In this document: positions 25,314-38,636 of the stretch, piece by piece
Numbering within the stretch: position 1 is the stretch's first letter
Layout: every line of letters begins with the position of its first letter
From: Rhopalosiphum padi
Taxonomy: Eukaryota > Arthropoda > Insecta > Hemiptera > Aphididae
Length of the DNA stretch: 64,000 bases
Assembly (NCBI RefSeq): GCF_020882245.1
Contig: NC_083598.1
Span: 68,671,858-68,735,857, forward strand
Direction of reading: 5' to 3'
Program-made: the position numbers and the translations under genes
The notes under the pieces: model-generated
Told to the model about the DNA's origin: nothing
Database searches by the model: none
The model's input: only the letters and a program-made list of their open reading frames with translations

Positions 25314-28300
25314 ATTATAATAAATATAATTTATTTTTAGTCTTATATAATTAAACATTTTATGTTGTTGTCTTAACTTATCTTTCAAATTGTCTTTGAA
25401 AATATTTATAATGTAATTATTAGCCGATATTTACCTGTTTATATGTAATTTATGTGCACTTGGTATAATAAGTGCATTTAGGTATCGATATTTATTGTCA
25501 CTGCCTTAAGTAAAAACTAAGGATTTTTTACATGCATCAATCCAATTTATGCAGTAAAGTAATAAATATTATAATATATTTGAATTTAACGTAAAATAAT
25601 ATAGGTGCATGGAATCGTTTAGACCATTTTTTAAATTTAATTTTATAGTTATTTATATAATAATAAATTATATTTTCAAAATTATTCGAACTTTTAAACC
25701 AATTTTTTTTTGATATTAGGGAGTGAAATTCTCGAACTCATATTATATACACTTCAGTATTTATAATATTTATCGCTTTACTACGTCGGTTATGCAAAAT
25801 TAAAATTTAATATTTATTACAGTCATTACACGCATGAAAGACTGATTCAACAAAATATCGGTACACTCACTAGTCTACTGAATCCACTTAAAATTATCTA
25901 AAAGACTGTGGACACATAAATCCCATCCATCTACACATCAAAATATATATTTTCACATTTAGCATATGATTGTACAACCGGTATCATAGAATTGTAAAAC
26001 CTAAATTATTTTTGAGTTATTTTTAGAACTATAATCAAAACTTTGGGATAGTTCTTTCCTACGGTATAGTTTGCCTGTTAGAGTTATTTTATAATTCATT
26101 ATTAACAGATATACCGATATGGCTAAATAATAATAAACAATAACAATTATAAACTGGAGATAATCAAAATATATTATGATTTGTTGTTAATAATTCATTA
26201 TTAAGATAATTTTTTTTATTTATAGATATTTTTCTTTCCCTTACAAAAGATTGCAAATCATATAAAATTAAAAAATACCTATTGATACGTCATTTGGTGC
26301 TCTTGATTTTAGTCGTCAACCCACACTGGATGCTAACCCAAAGATGGGTAATACGTCATATACCTCACTATATTTTTACTAACGATATAATTTAAAGGTA
26401 AGAATAATTGAAGGTCCACAAATCTAACATCACCGATCGTCCAAAAACACAATTGTTAGGTTCATGTTGTTTACTGATTCAGGAAAACATCTGTTAATAA
26501 ATATTAGATTTTAAATGGAATAATTATGAATGTATTAATTTTACAGTGACGTATATATTTGTTTTTTATTTTTAATAAACTTTAACTTTTGTAATAATAA
26601 AAATCATTTAATATTCCATTTTGATAGTGGTGTTTGAATGAAAATTGGATATAATTGCTACTTTTAAATATCAAAAGTAAAACAATTCTCAATAGGCAGT
26701 AGGCACTTACTAAAATAATCGTAAACAAAGAAAAGAATAACGGGATTTACACACCACATTTTGTCAAAATCGATAATGTTTTTTTTTTGGTATAATTACA
26801 AGTAAAACTGTAGATTTACTGTATACTTGTATTACCTAATCACCAAATATTTATATTTTTATTTTATAAACATGATGATATAATTTTAAAAGTATTTTGG
26901 ATATTTTTGTGTTATTCATAGAATTATTTAATGTTTTAGTAAAATGTCTACTTGAAGCAATTAAAATAGAAAATTACATGGCCTTTATTTATAGGTAATA
27001 TATATTTGTAGTGAAATTATAAATGTGTTATGGTTGTTTTTTGTTTATGAATAATATGTTTTGCGTGTAACTTTGAATTTCTATATTTTTATTTATAGGT
27101 GAATTACGTAAGGACTACATAATTTTTCACTATCTGCTTGTCAAGTATCACTTGAAATATTTGCGATTTTTTCCGGTCTTAATGTTCAGAGTAGGTTGAG
27201 AGCTAACTGATTTTCAAGTGGCTTTTAGTATACACGCTTAAAATATAGGCCTCGGAAAAAGTCCATTACTTTTAATTTACCGATCAAAAAATACTAAACA
27301 GAACTTTGAGTTTCTATAAGTTATTTTTAAATAACAGCAAAATTGTTAACTAATGTAATTTTTAATTGCAATATAATATATAGTGTAAAATACGGTTCTC
27401 AACTAAAATTTTCATTTAAAATTAATTTATAAAAGTAAACCAAAAATCTATATATAATTTATTAATTGTTACTTATTGCAATTATTGATACTTCAAAATG
27501 TTAGGTATATATAAGTATATAACAATAATTCACTTTGGTCTTACGGTATTGGCGGTCAAGCCAAATCTTCAAATACAAGACCTATAAAACAGCTTTCCAG
27601 TGCAACCACGTGGTATTTGACCTATAATGCACTACATTATTGGACCAACACTTAACGAATTAGTAACTCAAAACTACAAAAAACTCCTTCCAAACTTCAC
27701 TTAAACCGAATCCCCTAATCTCCCGTTGTCATCAATCACTATCCCTTTTAATCTATCGATGAGTCTTGAAAAAAATTGCCACGAGACACTCTTGAATAAT
27801 AATCAAAAAAAAAGTCTAAATTATAGGAGGTGCTGTTGATAAACGGTTTTTCCACTCACACATTTCAATCTTTCAAACCATTAATTACCTATTATTATCA
27901 CATTTAATTACTATAGTTCTGGTGTAGATTGTAAGTACAGTTTCATTTAATGAAAAAAAAATAGCAGCTGTACTTATATTAAATTTGTCTTAATTTAAAA
28001 TATTAATTTGATTAAAAATAAACTTAGGTATATTTAAATTGCACTATTGGAAATGTTAAAAGTTAGAATAGTAATGATTGTAGATATTAGTAGGTAATTA
28101 TTGTTCAAACTGTATTTATTACCGGAAATAAAATATGGAAGTTCTTTACATATTATTATATTTTAATTTTTTTTTGGCAACAAACTGAACATATAATTAA
28201 CATTTATAATTGGGAGTATATAAACGACCGGAACAAAATTTTCATTTGAATTATTTCGAATAGGTACTACATTAATAGTATAATTAATACAATTATAAAT

Positions 28301-28469
28301 TGGTTGTTTACACTTAATATTTTGTTTATAATCTGCCAAAAATATTAAAAGACAAAAATTATCTTAATTTACATAGTGTCAATAACTAGTGTTTCATCAA
28401 AATGTTTTTTTTTTTTTTTCGTCTTCTGATTTACTACAATATTACATTATGGCGATAATTACATTTCAC
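25314..28469. other. AT-rich stretch with one degraded repeat
   Basis: No gene supported. A patch at 27530-27830 is less AT-rich and has a plus-strand open frame of about 47 codons (YGIGGQAKSS...) ending at an in-frame stop. It could be an old transposon fragment or a chance frame. Confidence 0.5.
26501..26790 (+). repeat. degraded copy of dispersed aphid-type repeat
   Basis: Shares blocks with the 30978 copy in the same order: a TGAATGTATTAATTTTACAG start, a GAAAATTGGATATAATTG block and a TTTTGTCAAAATCGAT end. Highly diverged. Confidence 0.5.
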
Positions 28470-28850
28470 ATTTTAGACACGCGAGTTATTACGACCGTTC
28501 GTATTAGTGTCAGCGTTTTGTTCATGATAAGTTGTCGGCGTCAGAACACTTGACTTCAAATTATTTGAAGTATTAAACGGACCGTATGCAGTTGTCGTCG
28601 CCAAAACGAGTAGCCCGTTAACAATTAAATGGCAGGCAAACGATACTTGTCCGCCGCCGCCGTCTTTGCAGTGGGATGAAACGCTGAAACGGCAGAAACA
28701 ATGTCGACGACGAAGCAGTTATCTTGCGCGAAGTCGATTATAGTGAAACGACGTCCAAATTTATACACGAGTCCGAGAAAAAAATACACGTCATCGAGGA
28801 AAAACAAGGCGCGGAAAATAGAAAAATTTGCTTTTCGGCAATCTGACATT
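28470..28850. other. GC/CpG-elevated island 4
   Basis: CpG-rich, with GCCGCCGCCGTC and repeated GTCGACGACG words. A plus frame (28701-28898) and a minus frame (28625-28849) are both open over the same bases, so coding status is undecided. Probably regulatory or 5' untranslated. Confidence 0.4.
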
Positions 28851-29434
28851 TTTATAATATTATATAAAGATACCTACCCACTCTATTTGTCAACATGAGA
28901 TATCTTGTTATGAATGCTTTTGATGTTTTTTATTTTGTGTTATTATAACGCGCGAGCATTTTATCCATAATTTTCACCATTCAATAACAGTCATAGTTTT
29001 CGTGTTATATTACATATAAAAAGTAAGATGGCGTATTTGATGGGTGTATAATAATATTTTCAAATTAGCATTAAATTAAAAAATGAAATATGAATATTAA
29101 AGTTGAAAAATAAAAGAGAAATTGGTTATCTGAGACGCGAAAAAGGTCGATTACTTCACCATAACTCTCCATCTCTCTACACCACTTTTAGACTAGTTTC
29201 AGATACGCTATTCGTCACTGATAATCTCAAAATGACTTAACATCAAATGATGTAAATATAATATGATACCTAATTTTACATACGCTTGATGAGTATACAG
29301 ACTTCCATATTATTTATTATTATTATTATGTAAAATAGGAAATTAGATTATATAGTGTGTAAAATAGTAATAATATATTTACATCAGATCTTCTCCTTAT
29401 TAGATATACATAATGTATATTATGTATACTGTAT

Positions 29435-29453
29435 TATATATATATATATATAT
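29435..29453. repeat. (TA)n microsatellite
   Basis: Nineteen bases of alternating TA. Confidence 0.9.
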
Positions 29454-30977
29454 CATGTTTGGCATTTCTGAGTTATGATTAGTTATATTTGCGAGACTCA
29501 ATTTTTCACTGTCTGGCCTTAGCTTAAAACGCAATCAAATCGTTTTTTCTTTTCCTCGCCTCACAAAGTAAAATCTGAATAAAATATGAAGCATTTTAAA
29601 CTCGTCCAATTCAAATTATATAACACCTAATATTATTATTATCTATATTACTTCGAACCGTTGTTGATATATTTGTGTCTTCTGTAATTTTAATAAAAAT
29701 CTTTTTAATTAATTGACGCTCTAACCGATAATTGATTACCGTTATAATTGTAACTCTTGGTTTTCCGCGGATGAATTATCCTCTTTGCAGATTACTTATA
29801 TAATATTATGTATACACTGTATACATGTAAGAAATATCATTAGAGTTCCTCGGTTTCTACAAGTTAGGAAAATCTTAAGTCTCAAAACTTATCTGAAAAA
29901 TCTGTATTACTGGCAGACAATGTGTCATCCCATCATTAAGCGGTTTTGAAATTGGAAGAGGGTTTTTTTTTTTGTCTAGTTTTAGCCTCTTAACGTGGGA
30001 ATTTCCTTATACGTCGTTGCCACGCTACTATATTCCGCAGATAATTGAGAGGTTTCCTTTGTATATATTATGCTATTAAACAAATAAATAAATAAAATCA
30101 ATGTCGCGAGGCTGTGATATTGAGATATACGGAGTATATACGATGTAAATATTGGTAAAAAAAAAAAGAAAAATTGTAAACCGATACCATCGCTATTCGC
30201 TATGCTAAGAATCTGAAATACATCGACAGTTGTATTGTACAACAGTTATCGGCGTTTTGTAATCACTAGCACACGACGACGATTATATCACCAATAAAAA
30301 TATCATAATGTGCCATTAAACCACCCGATATCGTTTGGTACTTATTTGAATATACCAATATAAACTTATTAATACCGCGATTTCAATTAATTATCAAGAC
30401 ACGTAGTATAGGTATTGCCTTGTCACACGTGTTAAACGTTTTAGAGCTTAGTCTTAAGTTTTCATCTCAGACGATATGCTATTAAATCCTTTTCGACTAA
30501 TAATGGATATAGATTATATTAATATTTATTAAATATGAAATGGGGTCAACCGTGTGATTGCCATTTAATACCGCGTTTTTTATAACTTATACTGTAACAT
30601 TATACCGACACATTATACAGAAATATATTTTATTATCATAATATTGTTTTAGACGTTTGAATATTTTATTAATACCCAGAGATGACAAACAATCTGAAGT
30701 AAATACGCTATAATATTCAGATGTCTTAACATAATATTATTGTCAGAAGCGAGAGGTGGAGAAATAGTTCCAGTAGATAGGTACTTTACAAGTTGCTTGT
30801 AAATATGAAGTTAGCTTTTGCAAATTTAATTGTTGTGTCAGATATTATGTCTTTTTATAAAATGAAACAACATACAACTTCATGGAAGTTTTGAATTTAA
30901 TTTGTCAATATTTTTTTGCAAATGCCGATGAATGTTCGGTAAAAATGACTTGATACTTAAATTTATAAACAAATTTA

Positions 30978-31215
30978 AATTCCGAGTAGATCGATAAATG
31001 TTTTTACTTCACTGCAACGATGTGTGTTTTTTGTGGCAGTAAAAATACTTTAATTTTCAACTTTGAGGGTGGTTTCTGGTAGTAAATTGGATCTAGTTGT
31101 TATTTTAGAAGGGGGGAGTCAAAAGTATAACCCCAGTACTTTTTTTGATAATCGAAAAAAAAAATAAGAAAAATGGGAATTTTTAGAGTTAACCAGTTTT
31201 TAACAAAATTGATTA
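30978..31215 (+). repeat. longest copy of dispersed aphid-type repeat
   Basis: Blocks in order: GATCGATAAATG, CAACGATGTGTG, GGGTGGTTTCTGGTAG, AAATTGGATCTAGTTG, AAGGGGGGAGTCAAAAG, TTTTTGATAATCGAAAAA, GTTAACCAG. I recall this block order from pea-aphid repeats, which is the main sequence clue to the host. It has no coding capacity. Confidence 0.55.
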
Positions 31216-32289
31216 TTAAACTTAAAATTAACAACAATTTAAATATATTCAATTTATACACACGCAACTTTTTTTATTTACGTTTTATTTTTAATTTTTT
31301 GCAAAACTTGTCAAAATCACAAAGATTACCTACAAATTACATGATTTTTGTAGTAAGAAATAAGAATATATAAAATATTTAACATTTATAGCTATGTTTT
31401 GAAATTGGAGTATAATATTCATAATAATTAATTTATACTGAAACTATGAAATCAAATAAATACAAATACGACATTTTTATAGACACTTGGAGAAGTTCAA
31501 ATTTGAGCGAGTTTACGATGTTAATTATTATTTTGTTATAAATCAAAAACATTATTTACGTGGAATTAAAAATTCTATATAAATATTATATTATTATTTT
31601 ACTATGAATTATATATTATGAAATTTTAAAAATATGTTTATTAATTTAAACATATTATCTTTTTATACTACCTTTTAAATCGACCTACCATAGTACTAAA
31701 AGTAAAAAAAATACTTTAATAGTTATATCAAAAAAATAATTATTAATAAATCATGAAATATATTAAGTGATTATCACTGACAAACCGTCTCCGCTCAACT
31801 TGTTTTTTTGTCATATAATATAATAATGATATATCTTAAATTCAATTTTAAAACACTCATTACGGTGACCTGCACTGTCCTTTGTACACCTAATTTACAG
31901 TAGAGTGGTACCCACTTCCTACTTTCACTTAAAATTGCGATTACTTATGAAAAATAAATTATAAAGCTTATTATTAAATTTATTTAATTTCAAATCGATT
32001 TGTAATATCAATTTTTTTTCGCTCAAATACTAAAACGATTACCAAATAATAAAATACGTGAGTATAAAAACTCGGTCGAGCTTAGTTTATATTATATTTG
32101 TTTTTATATTTTTGTGTTATTGTAGATTTATAATCATAACAATAAAAATGTAGTTTTAAAGGTTGTCAGTATAACTTAAGTGAATTATTTATGTTAATTT
32201 TTTAAATTGATGGTCCGATCTACTAACCACGGAAACTACTTAGACTTATGTTTTTATTATTTCGATTTCCATTAAAGAAAATTTGTTAC

Positions 32290-32377
32290 ACACATTTAAA
32301 TAAACAAATGTCATCTTTCACTTGCGTAAGAGATTTTTCACATGCTTTATTTATATTAAGCTCTGTTAAACTACATT
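32290..32377 (-). other. candidate internal exon with OBP-like cysteine spacing, weak
   Basis: On the minus strand a strong acceptor (TTTTTAACCATTGTTGTTCAG, with a branch-like TTTAAC) precedes 32377, and a GTAACA donor follows 32290. The 88-base exon has no stop in its frame and encodes 28 codons. The segment begins CSLTELNINKACEK and ends DDICLFKC. A C-X12-C-X3-C spacing resembles the C1-C2-C3 part of insect odorant-binding proteins, in particular Plus-C types, but the Plus-C spacing rule is quoted from memory. A plus-strand frame of 100 codons (32248-32550) covers the same bases, and partner exons were not located. It may be chance. Confidence 0.25.
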
Positions 32378-34779
32378 CTGAACAACAATGGTTAAAAAGT
32401 AACAATAAGACTTCTATCCTACTTTTGCAAAGGTCTTGCGAGTTCCTATTTCCAAAGGAGTTTTTCTTTTATTTTCTTACAATATTCAATAATATTCTAA
32501 CTGAATTGTCAGCTTTTTTTCTTAACTTGAACAATGAACTTAAAAAATAAAATATTCAAAATTCAAATACATTGATTCGGAAATCTTGACAACATATGCT
32601 AAAAAACACTTGGTTGAATTAGAATAATTTTAAATATTTATTACGAAGTAGCTAGGTACCTATGTTACTCAAAATAAATTATTCTTATAAAACTTAATTT
32701 TTATAATACTTAATTAAAAGGTAAATATTATTTAAATTGATCATTTAACACATTGATTTATATTCAATAAAATATTTATAAACATTTGTGTGCTATTGAA
32801 ACTTAAAAACAACTAAAATAATAAAATATATAGCAGTTTTTAATATTAGTAATGTGTTCAAAAATTAAATTAATATTTTTACTCATGCTATAAAATTGAT
32901 ATAACAATTAACGCACAATTTCACTAATGAATATAAAAATAATCATGACTTATTTATTTATTAATTATAAATACCAAATTTATACCTTTATAAATTCAAT
33001 TTTACATAAATAATTAATAAATTATGCACTTTCTAATAATTTGGAAAATATTTCATATATTTGTGTTTACTTGAATAAATATTGGATCAAATTAATTTAA
33101 CAATACTTATTCTTTTCATATTTTTTGTTTTAATTCTATTTTATATTAAAATAAACATAACAACTTTCAGTGTTTAATTAAATTTAAATTTAAACTTATT
33201 ATTTCATAATTACTGCTTTCAACTTTATTATAGTACATAAATGTATGAAAACTAATAATTATATTTATTTTAATGTCTAACGCATATCTTATTGTGAATA
33301 TTTTTAATAGTTTAAAATGATTTTATATCCCGATGATTTTAAAATGAAATATAATATCTATAATGATTAAAAAGGATTAACAAAAAACTTTCTATTTTTT
33401 TAGTTTCAAACTTGACTGCTATTAAATTTCTGTTTTTGTTAAGTAAAGTTTATAATTTAAAATAACGTTTTATACTTTTTCAAACAATAGGTACCTATAT
33501 TACATAGGTAATGTAGTGTAAATGTATAATATACCTATTACGTCATGTTTATAATTAGAAAATAAATTGTTTTCGATTTAGTTATTTTATTGTTTATGAT
33601 TGGTCACAATAAAAATTTATCTTTACTTTATAATTTGAGAAAACACAATAGTAACAGCTATATATTTTAATTACCTATATTTTTTTAGCCTGCCTTTTCT
33701 TTAAACTACAAAATATTAAAATATAAGAATAATTGAAAATATATTCGCGTGTACCTATTTAATAAAAAGTTTTTTAATATAAAAAGTAATTTCATAGTAA
33801 TAATAATGATTACATAAAAATAATTAAGAACAAAAACCACATTTATTGTTAACTTTTGATTGTTGTGAGGGTTATTGCCTTGATGGTTTTTACAACACCA
33901 AACAGAAATATTTCTCGCTTTGATAATAAATTGGATATTTACTATCTTTTTATTATTGATACCTTAAATTAGTATTTTGATAACATTTCAATTAAATATA
34001 CAAATAAAATAAACTATAACAAATATATTATACATTTTGTTTTTTACTGAATATGCAAATTTACTACAAATTGTACCCGACTTAATCTCTCATGTATACA
34101 TATAAGTAACTCAATTCATATAAAACACAAATAAAACAAATATTTAGATAATAGCTTTATTATGTTCTTCTAGTAAGATAATAATCTATAAGACCTTTGT
34201 AAAAAAACCAATTGAAATTAATACAAAAAAGTACATTTTATATTATTCGCAAGAACTCAAAAATGTTTATATTTGAACGAAAACTTTAATTAAAACATTT
34301 TACGAGGCTGCAATTGTAATCATTATAGAAATATTTATAGACGGCCTTTGCATGACAATCGTTAAATAAATGACGAAACTAGTGTCAACAAAATTGTAAT
34401 TATTTTATGAGGATATTTGATAATAATATGTTATTTTAATACCAGTGCACATATATACTTATATTATATTGCGTAACCTAACTTTGTTTATTTCATTAAA
34501 ATACAATTTATCTTCATTAAGAGAGCAGAAGAACCCAGGTGTCAAATACTACATATTATTATTTATAGTTATAAAATACATTAACGGACAACAAAATAAT
34601 TCATGATCAAACTGTTATTTATTTTTATTTTTCCACGATCAATCGATCTTGATAGCAACGATTTAAATTAACAACGTTTTGACAACGTTATTCTGACCTT
34701 TTGAGTTGTTGTTTTTTTTTTTTTACCATTATATACTGTTTATTATACATTAGATGCAGAACGTGCATCATAATATACA
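32378..34779. other. AT-rich stretch, nothing recognised
   Basis: Very low complexity; no frame, repeat or signal worth naming apart from short A/T runs. Confidence 0.6.
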
Positions 34780-35060
34780 TCGTCCGTCACTTTCTTTTTT
34801 TTCCCTTAACAATTCACATAAATAAACTTAACCTCAAGCTTTCTCGCGGACGGCAGTGATGTTAAATTACGATTCGGAAAAACAGAGACCATTTATAATA
34901 ATAATATTTTGTTATCGTCTTGCCGGCCGCTTCACATGGACGCGTTTCATATTCGTGCAACGCATTCAAAATCACATTATTTAAATTGACTGTTTTACGT
35001 GGGTAAATGTAATGACACACGGCGTGTTTTTCGTCCCAGTAGGCGTTGGATACACATATA
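34780..35060. other. small GC/CpG-elevated island 5
   Basis: Contains CTCGCGGACGGCAG and TGCCGGCCGC. A minus-strand frame of 68 codons (34862-35068) is present but unremarkable. Confidence 0.35.
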
Positions 35061-35235
35061 CTATGCATATTACATACGTATAATTATTATTTATTAATAA
35101 TTATGGCTAATATACCTCAAACCAATCAATATTTCAGTAAGTATTAGGAATTTTCAAATAATTTTATTTTTAAACTTTTTAGGTTTCTTGGTTTTATTAT
35201 TTTACACTGTATTATAATTTTAATAATTTTAACTG

Positions 35236-35248
35236 CCCCCCCCCCCCC
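35236..35248. repeat. homopolymer C(13)
   Basis: An uninterrupted run of 13 C in AT-rich DNA, following TTTTAACTG. Unusual for this window; shorter C or G runs occur at 43141-43150 (C8) and 59301-59307 (G7). Confidence 0.95.
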
Positions 35249-35902
35249 TTATTAGATAAAACACTATCAACTTTTGATTTTCAAATGACAATACCTATTT
35301 TCGATAGCTAAAATCTATAAATATATTGAAAAAAATTATTTTCACGTGTATGTACTGTAATTTGAATAATTCTTTTGCGACTTATGAACGTTTTTGAAGG
35401 GTTTGGATAAGGTTATAACTAATAAAAAATATTAACCCTTAATATGTCCACAACCCTAGATAATAAAATAAAAATTAAATGAACATTGGACATACTATAC
35501 ATTAACTACATATTTTTATTATTGATTACAATATATTTTTAGGGCTATGGATGTATTAATATATTAGTACCTATTTTGCAACTTTTTAAAAAACAATTCA
35601 TTTTTATACTTATTTTTGAAAATAGGTTAATATTTAATTAATATTTTATGATATAAAATTCATTTAACACAGCATGAAAATGACATATTCATATAAAAAA
35701 AAAAATGTTAAATTTCTCAATTTAGATTAATAAAAACTCCACAGCTCTACTTATGGACAATAGTAAATCAATAACTTAACCTAATTATTTAAATATAAAA
35801 TTAATTATCAATGTCTTCATCCAAAGATTTTACAAATGTAAAAGTAGTTATATAGTACTTGATGTTGTAGACTCTTTCAAATTATTCATAAGATTTATAC
35901 AC

Positions 35903-36380
35903 ACTTAATTGATTGTTTAGTCTGTTTAAAAACTAAAACATAATATAGAAATACGTATATCTTATTTCGTATTAATTTATAGTTATCAGGTGTACTATGT
36001 GACTGTGTGTAACCAAAAATAACAATTTGCATTTTGTTCATTGCATTTGAATTAAAAGTTAATAGGTACTACTAACTGCAAATGAAATTTGAAAGAAAAA
36101 TATCCTAAACAATTATAAAATTGATGATAAACATCAAATTATTTAAATAAAAAACTACTTAATTGATTCTTTTGTCTTTTTAAAAATTAAAATAAAATAC
36201 AGAAATATATTTCATTCCATATTAACCTAGTAAGTTATCAAATGTACTATGTCACTATGTGTACTATATGTAACATGATTTACTTTATAATAAAAAAAAA
36301 ACATTTATACTTACCTACATAATTAATTGTTAAGTCTATTTAAAGACTAAAATATAATATGGAAATATATTATTAGAAAA
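35903..36380 (+). repeat. diverged tandem repeat, three units
   Basis: Three related blocks start near 35903, 36157 and 36318. Each runs: (C/A)TTAATTGATT, TTTAGTCT or TTTGTCT, TTTAAA(A/G)ACTAAAA, TAATATAGAAATA. Units 1 and 2 also share a GTTATCA(G/A)(G/A)TGTACTATGT block and a following GTAAC. Unit length is about 110 bases, with unequal spacers. Confidence 0.65.
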
Positions 36381-36704
36381 CAATATAAATTTGCATTAAT
36401 TGCTGGTCAAAATTAGCTGTCTATAGCTGTTTATAGTTATAAAGCTTACTGATATTTTTGATAAAAAAATAGCATTGTAATAACTAACAATTGGTATAAC
36501 TTTAATATTGGATGATGAGAAATTTACACATGCTTTCAGAAACAGTTTAATGATGATTAACCGTCAATGGCGTCAATTCTCGTTTATTTACAAACGTAAT
36601 AAGTGGTAAGACCGTATACTAAGAATCAGTAACCAGTTTTACATTATGTAACCATGATATATTATGTAAAATCATAATAATTGTTAGCCATATCTGCATA
36701 ATAG

Positions 36705-36880
36705 TATGTGGACAGCCCTAAGTCTGTGTAAAATGGCAAAGAAAAATGAAAATGCCTTGACCCTGGAACTCGGGAACCAACTAAAATACACCCTTTGTAA
36801 CAAACTAACAAGCCGGGAACGAATTCGGACGTTTCGCGACCAATTCGGATACACCATGTAGAACTATGTGGAACAGCCCT
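36705..36880. mobile_element. transposon-like fragment with short direct repeats
   Basis: TATGTGGACAGCCCT at 36705-36719 recurs as TATGTGGAACAGCCCT at 36865-36880, bracketing about 145 bases that are less AT-rich than the flanks. It has no coding frame. It may be a remnant of an old non-autonomous element; no target-site duplication was identified. Confidence 0.35.
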
Positions 36881-38117
36881 CTTCTTTAACTTTAAATGAG
36901 GTTATTAAATATCTAATATTTGAAAGGTGTTATTAAATAAGAACTAAATAACTAACATTCCATTATAATCGTTTTGTTTATTATCTCGACGACTAATTTT
37001 TTTTTTATTAGCTGTGAATTTGTTTATCTTCTAACTAGCTTTAAGCCCTCTTTTTTCTCTAATACGCCATTGCGCATATAATTGTAATTATTGGTTTTTA
37101 TATTTTCTAACTATAAGTTTTATGTTCTATGTTCATCATTCGATCATACAAGCGACGATTACGACTATATTAATAGCCCACTATTGCAAAAGACTGTATA
37201 CAATAAAACGAATCTAATAGTTAAATAGCCAACAATTACCTATCTGATATTATTCTTTATTTATATATATTTTTATACATAATAGGTATAGACTATAGCT
37301 TGCACATATAACTCATCTACTTCTGCGGCTATAATAATTAACGTGTTATTATTACGTACGTCATTAGCTAGAATCGAATAGTCAAATAATTATAATATAT
37401 TTTATATTCACTAGTAAACAAATTCAATTTATATTATATTTGTTTTGAGTGATTTATTCAGATTTCATACATAATATGAGCTCTGACTATGTTGCGTAAT
37501 TGCAATAATTGCATAGTTGCATGTACTACATTTAATTTGTACTAAATTAATTACATGCATACCTACTAAAAAAAATATCTACTATTTTGGCACAAAAATA
37601 CCTATCTTTTTCCACTTAATTTGCCTATTAAAGTAATTTATTACCGATGCAAGTGTTTCCCAAGGTTTTCTAACGTGAAGTGGAGAAATATTATTTATAA
37701 TATATTTGGTTTGAACGAGTTATGCACCATTTTATTATTATTATTGAGGTATAAGGGCTAAGGTTTTTATTATATTACCTATATTAGATTATTATATTTA
37801 TTGAGTATTATATTGCAATACAGAAATAATATTAAAATACTTATATGTTAAAAGCATAAAAGCACAAATATAAAAAAACAAGAATGTATAAAAATGTAAT
37901 AAATAATATGACATTTTGTCTGTTGAAATATAGTTTAAGAATTTTAAATTATATAATTTTATAAAAAAATAAATCCAAATATTTTAATAAATAATACAAA
38001 AAAAATAAAAATATTTTAAATTAATATGAATTATTTCCAAAAACGTTATTTCTGTGTCATGAACCTATTATATTATAACGTTATTTACGAACTGTGTTTA
38101 TTGATTATATATTCCTA

Positions 38118-38139
38118 TATGATAATCATGATTATCATA
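38118..38139. promoter_or_regulatory. 22-base perfect palindrome with homeodomain-like half sites
   Basis: The core TAATCATGATTA contains two inverted TAATCA half sites, and GATAATC is also repeated inversely. It lies about 500 bases upstream of the 38639 core promoter. Long AT palindromes are common in aphid DNA, so a regulatory role is inference. Confidence 0.35.
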
Positions 38140-38636
38140 AATCAGAGATTATGTTATGTTAAATTTCCTGTCGAACCGATCAAAGATTTGTCATTCGTAA
38201 CGTAAAGTATACTCCAAAGCCGGTGCCTACAGAGCGATATATTATTTTTGTACTTTTTTTTTTTTAATGTTGTGACACGAAAAAAGTAATTATTATAAAA
38301 ATTTAAATTATCGTAGTTAATTAAAAAATTAATTACGTATATAAAGCATAATCGTTTAGACTGATTTTTAATCAGAATCACAAAAACGAATTTATATATT
38401 TATACATCACAAATAAAAAAGCAAAATGGAGGTTTTGCTACAAAACTCGAGGCTTTTAATCAATATAATATAGTTAATATAATAAACTGTGATAAAATAT
38501 AATATCACGTCATCGTTAACATTATAGGCAGATGTTATAATACGAAGTAGTGCAATTTGATGTTGTGCGCGTCGGCGGACGATGAGAAAAAGTGATAAAT
38601 AGCATTTTATGCAATTGTCGTCGTTTGGCTCGTTGG

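Larger units (their letters stand above)
28851..32289. other. AT-rich stretch with one repeat copy
   Basis: No gene supported. It holds a (TA)n tract at 29435 and the longest copy of the dispersed repeat at 30978. The minus-strand frame 29982-30242 is broken by a poly-phenylalanine run from a T-tract and is not convincing. Confidence 0.5.
35061..38519. other. AT-rich stretch with repeats upstream of island 6
   Basis: No gene. It holds a C homopolymer (35236), a diverged tandem repeat (35903-36380), a transposon-like fragment with short direct repeats (36705-36880) and a perfect palindrome (38118-38139). Confidence 0.55.

Noticed and set aside
32248..32550. Plus-strand 100-codon frame
   Set aside because: At this AT content one or two frames of this length are expected by chance. 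It ends in T-rich poly-Phe/Leu sequence and shows no domain; the minus-strand exon candidate over the same bases looks somewhat better.
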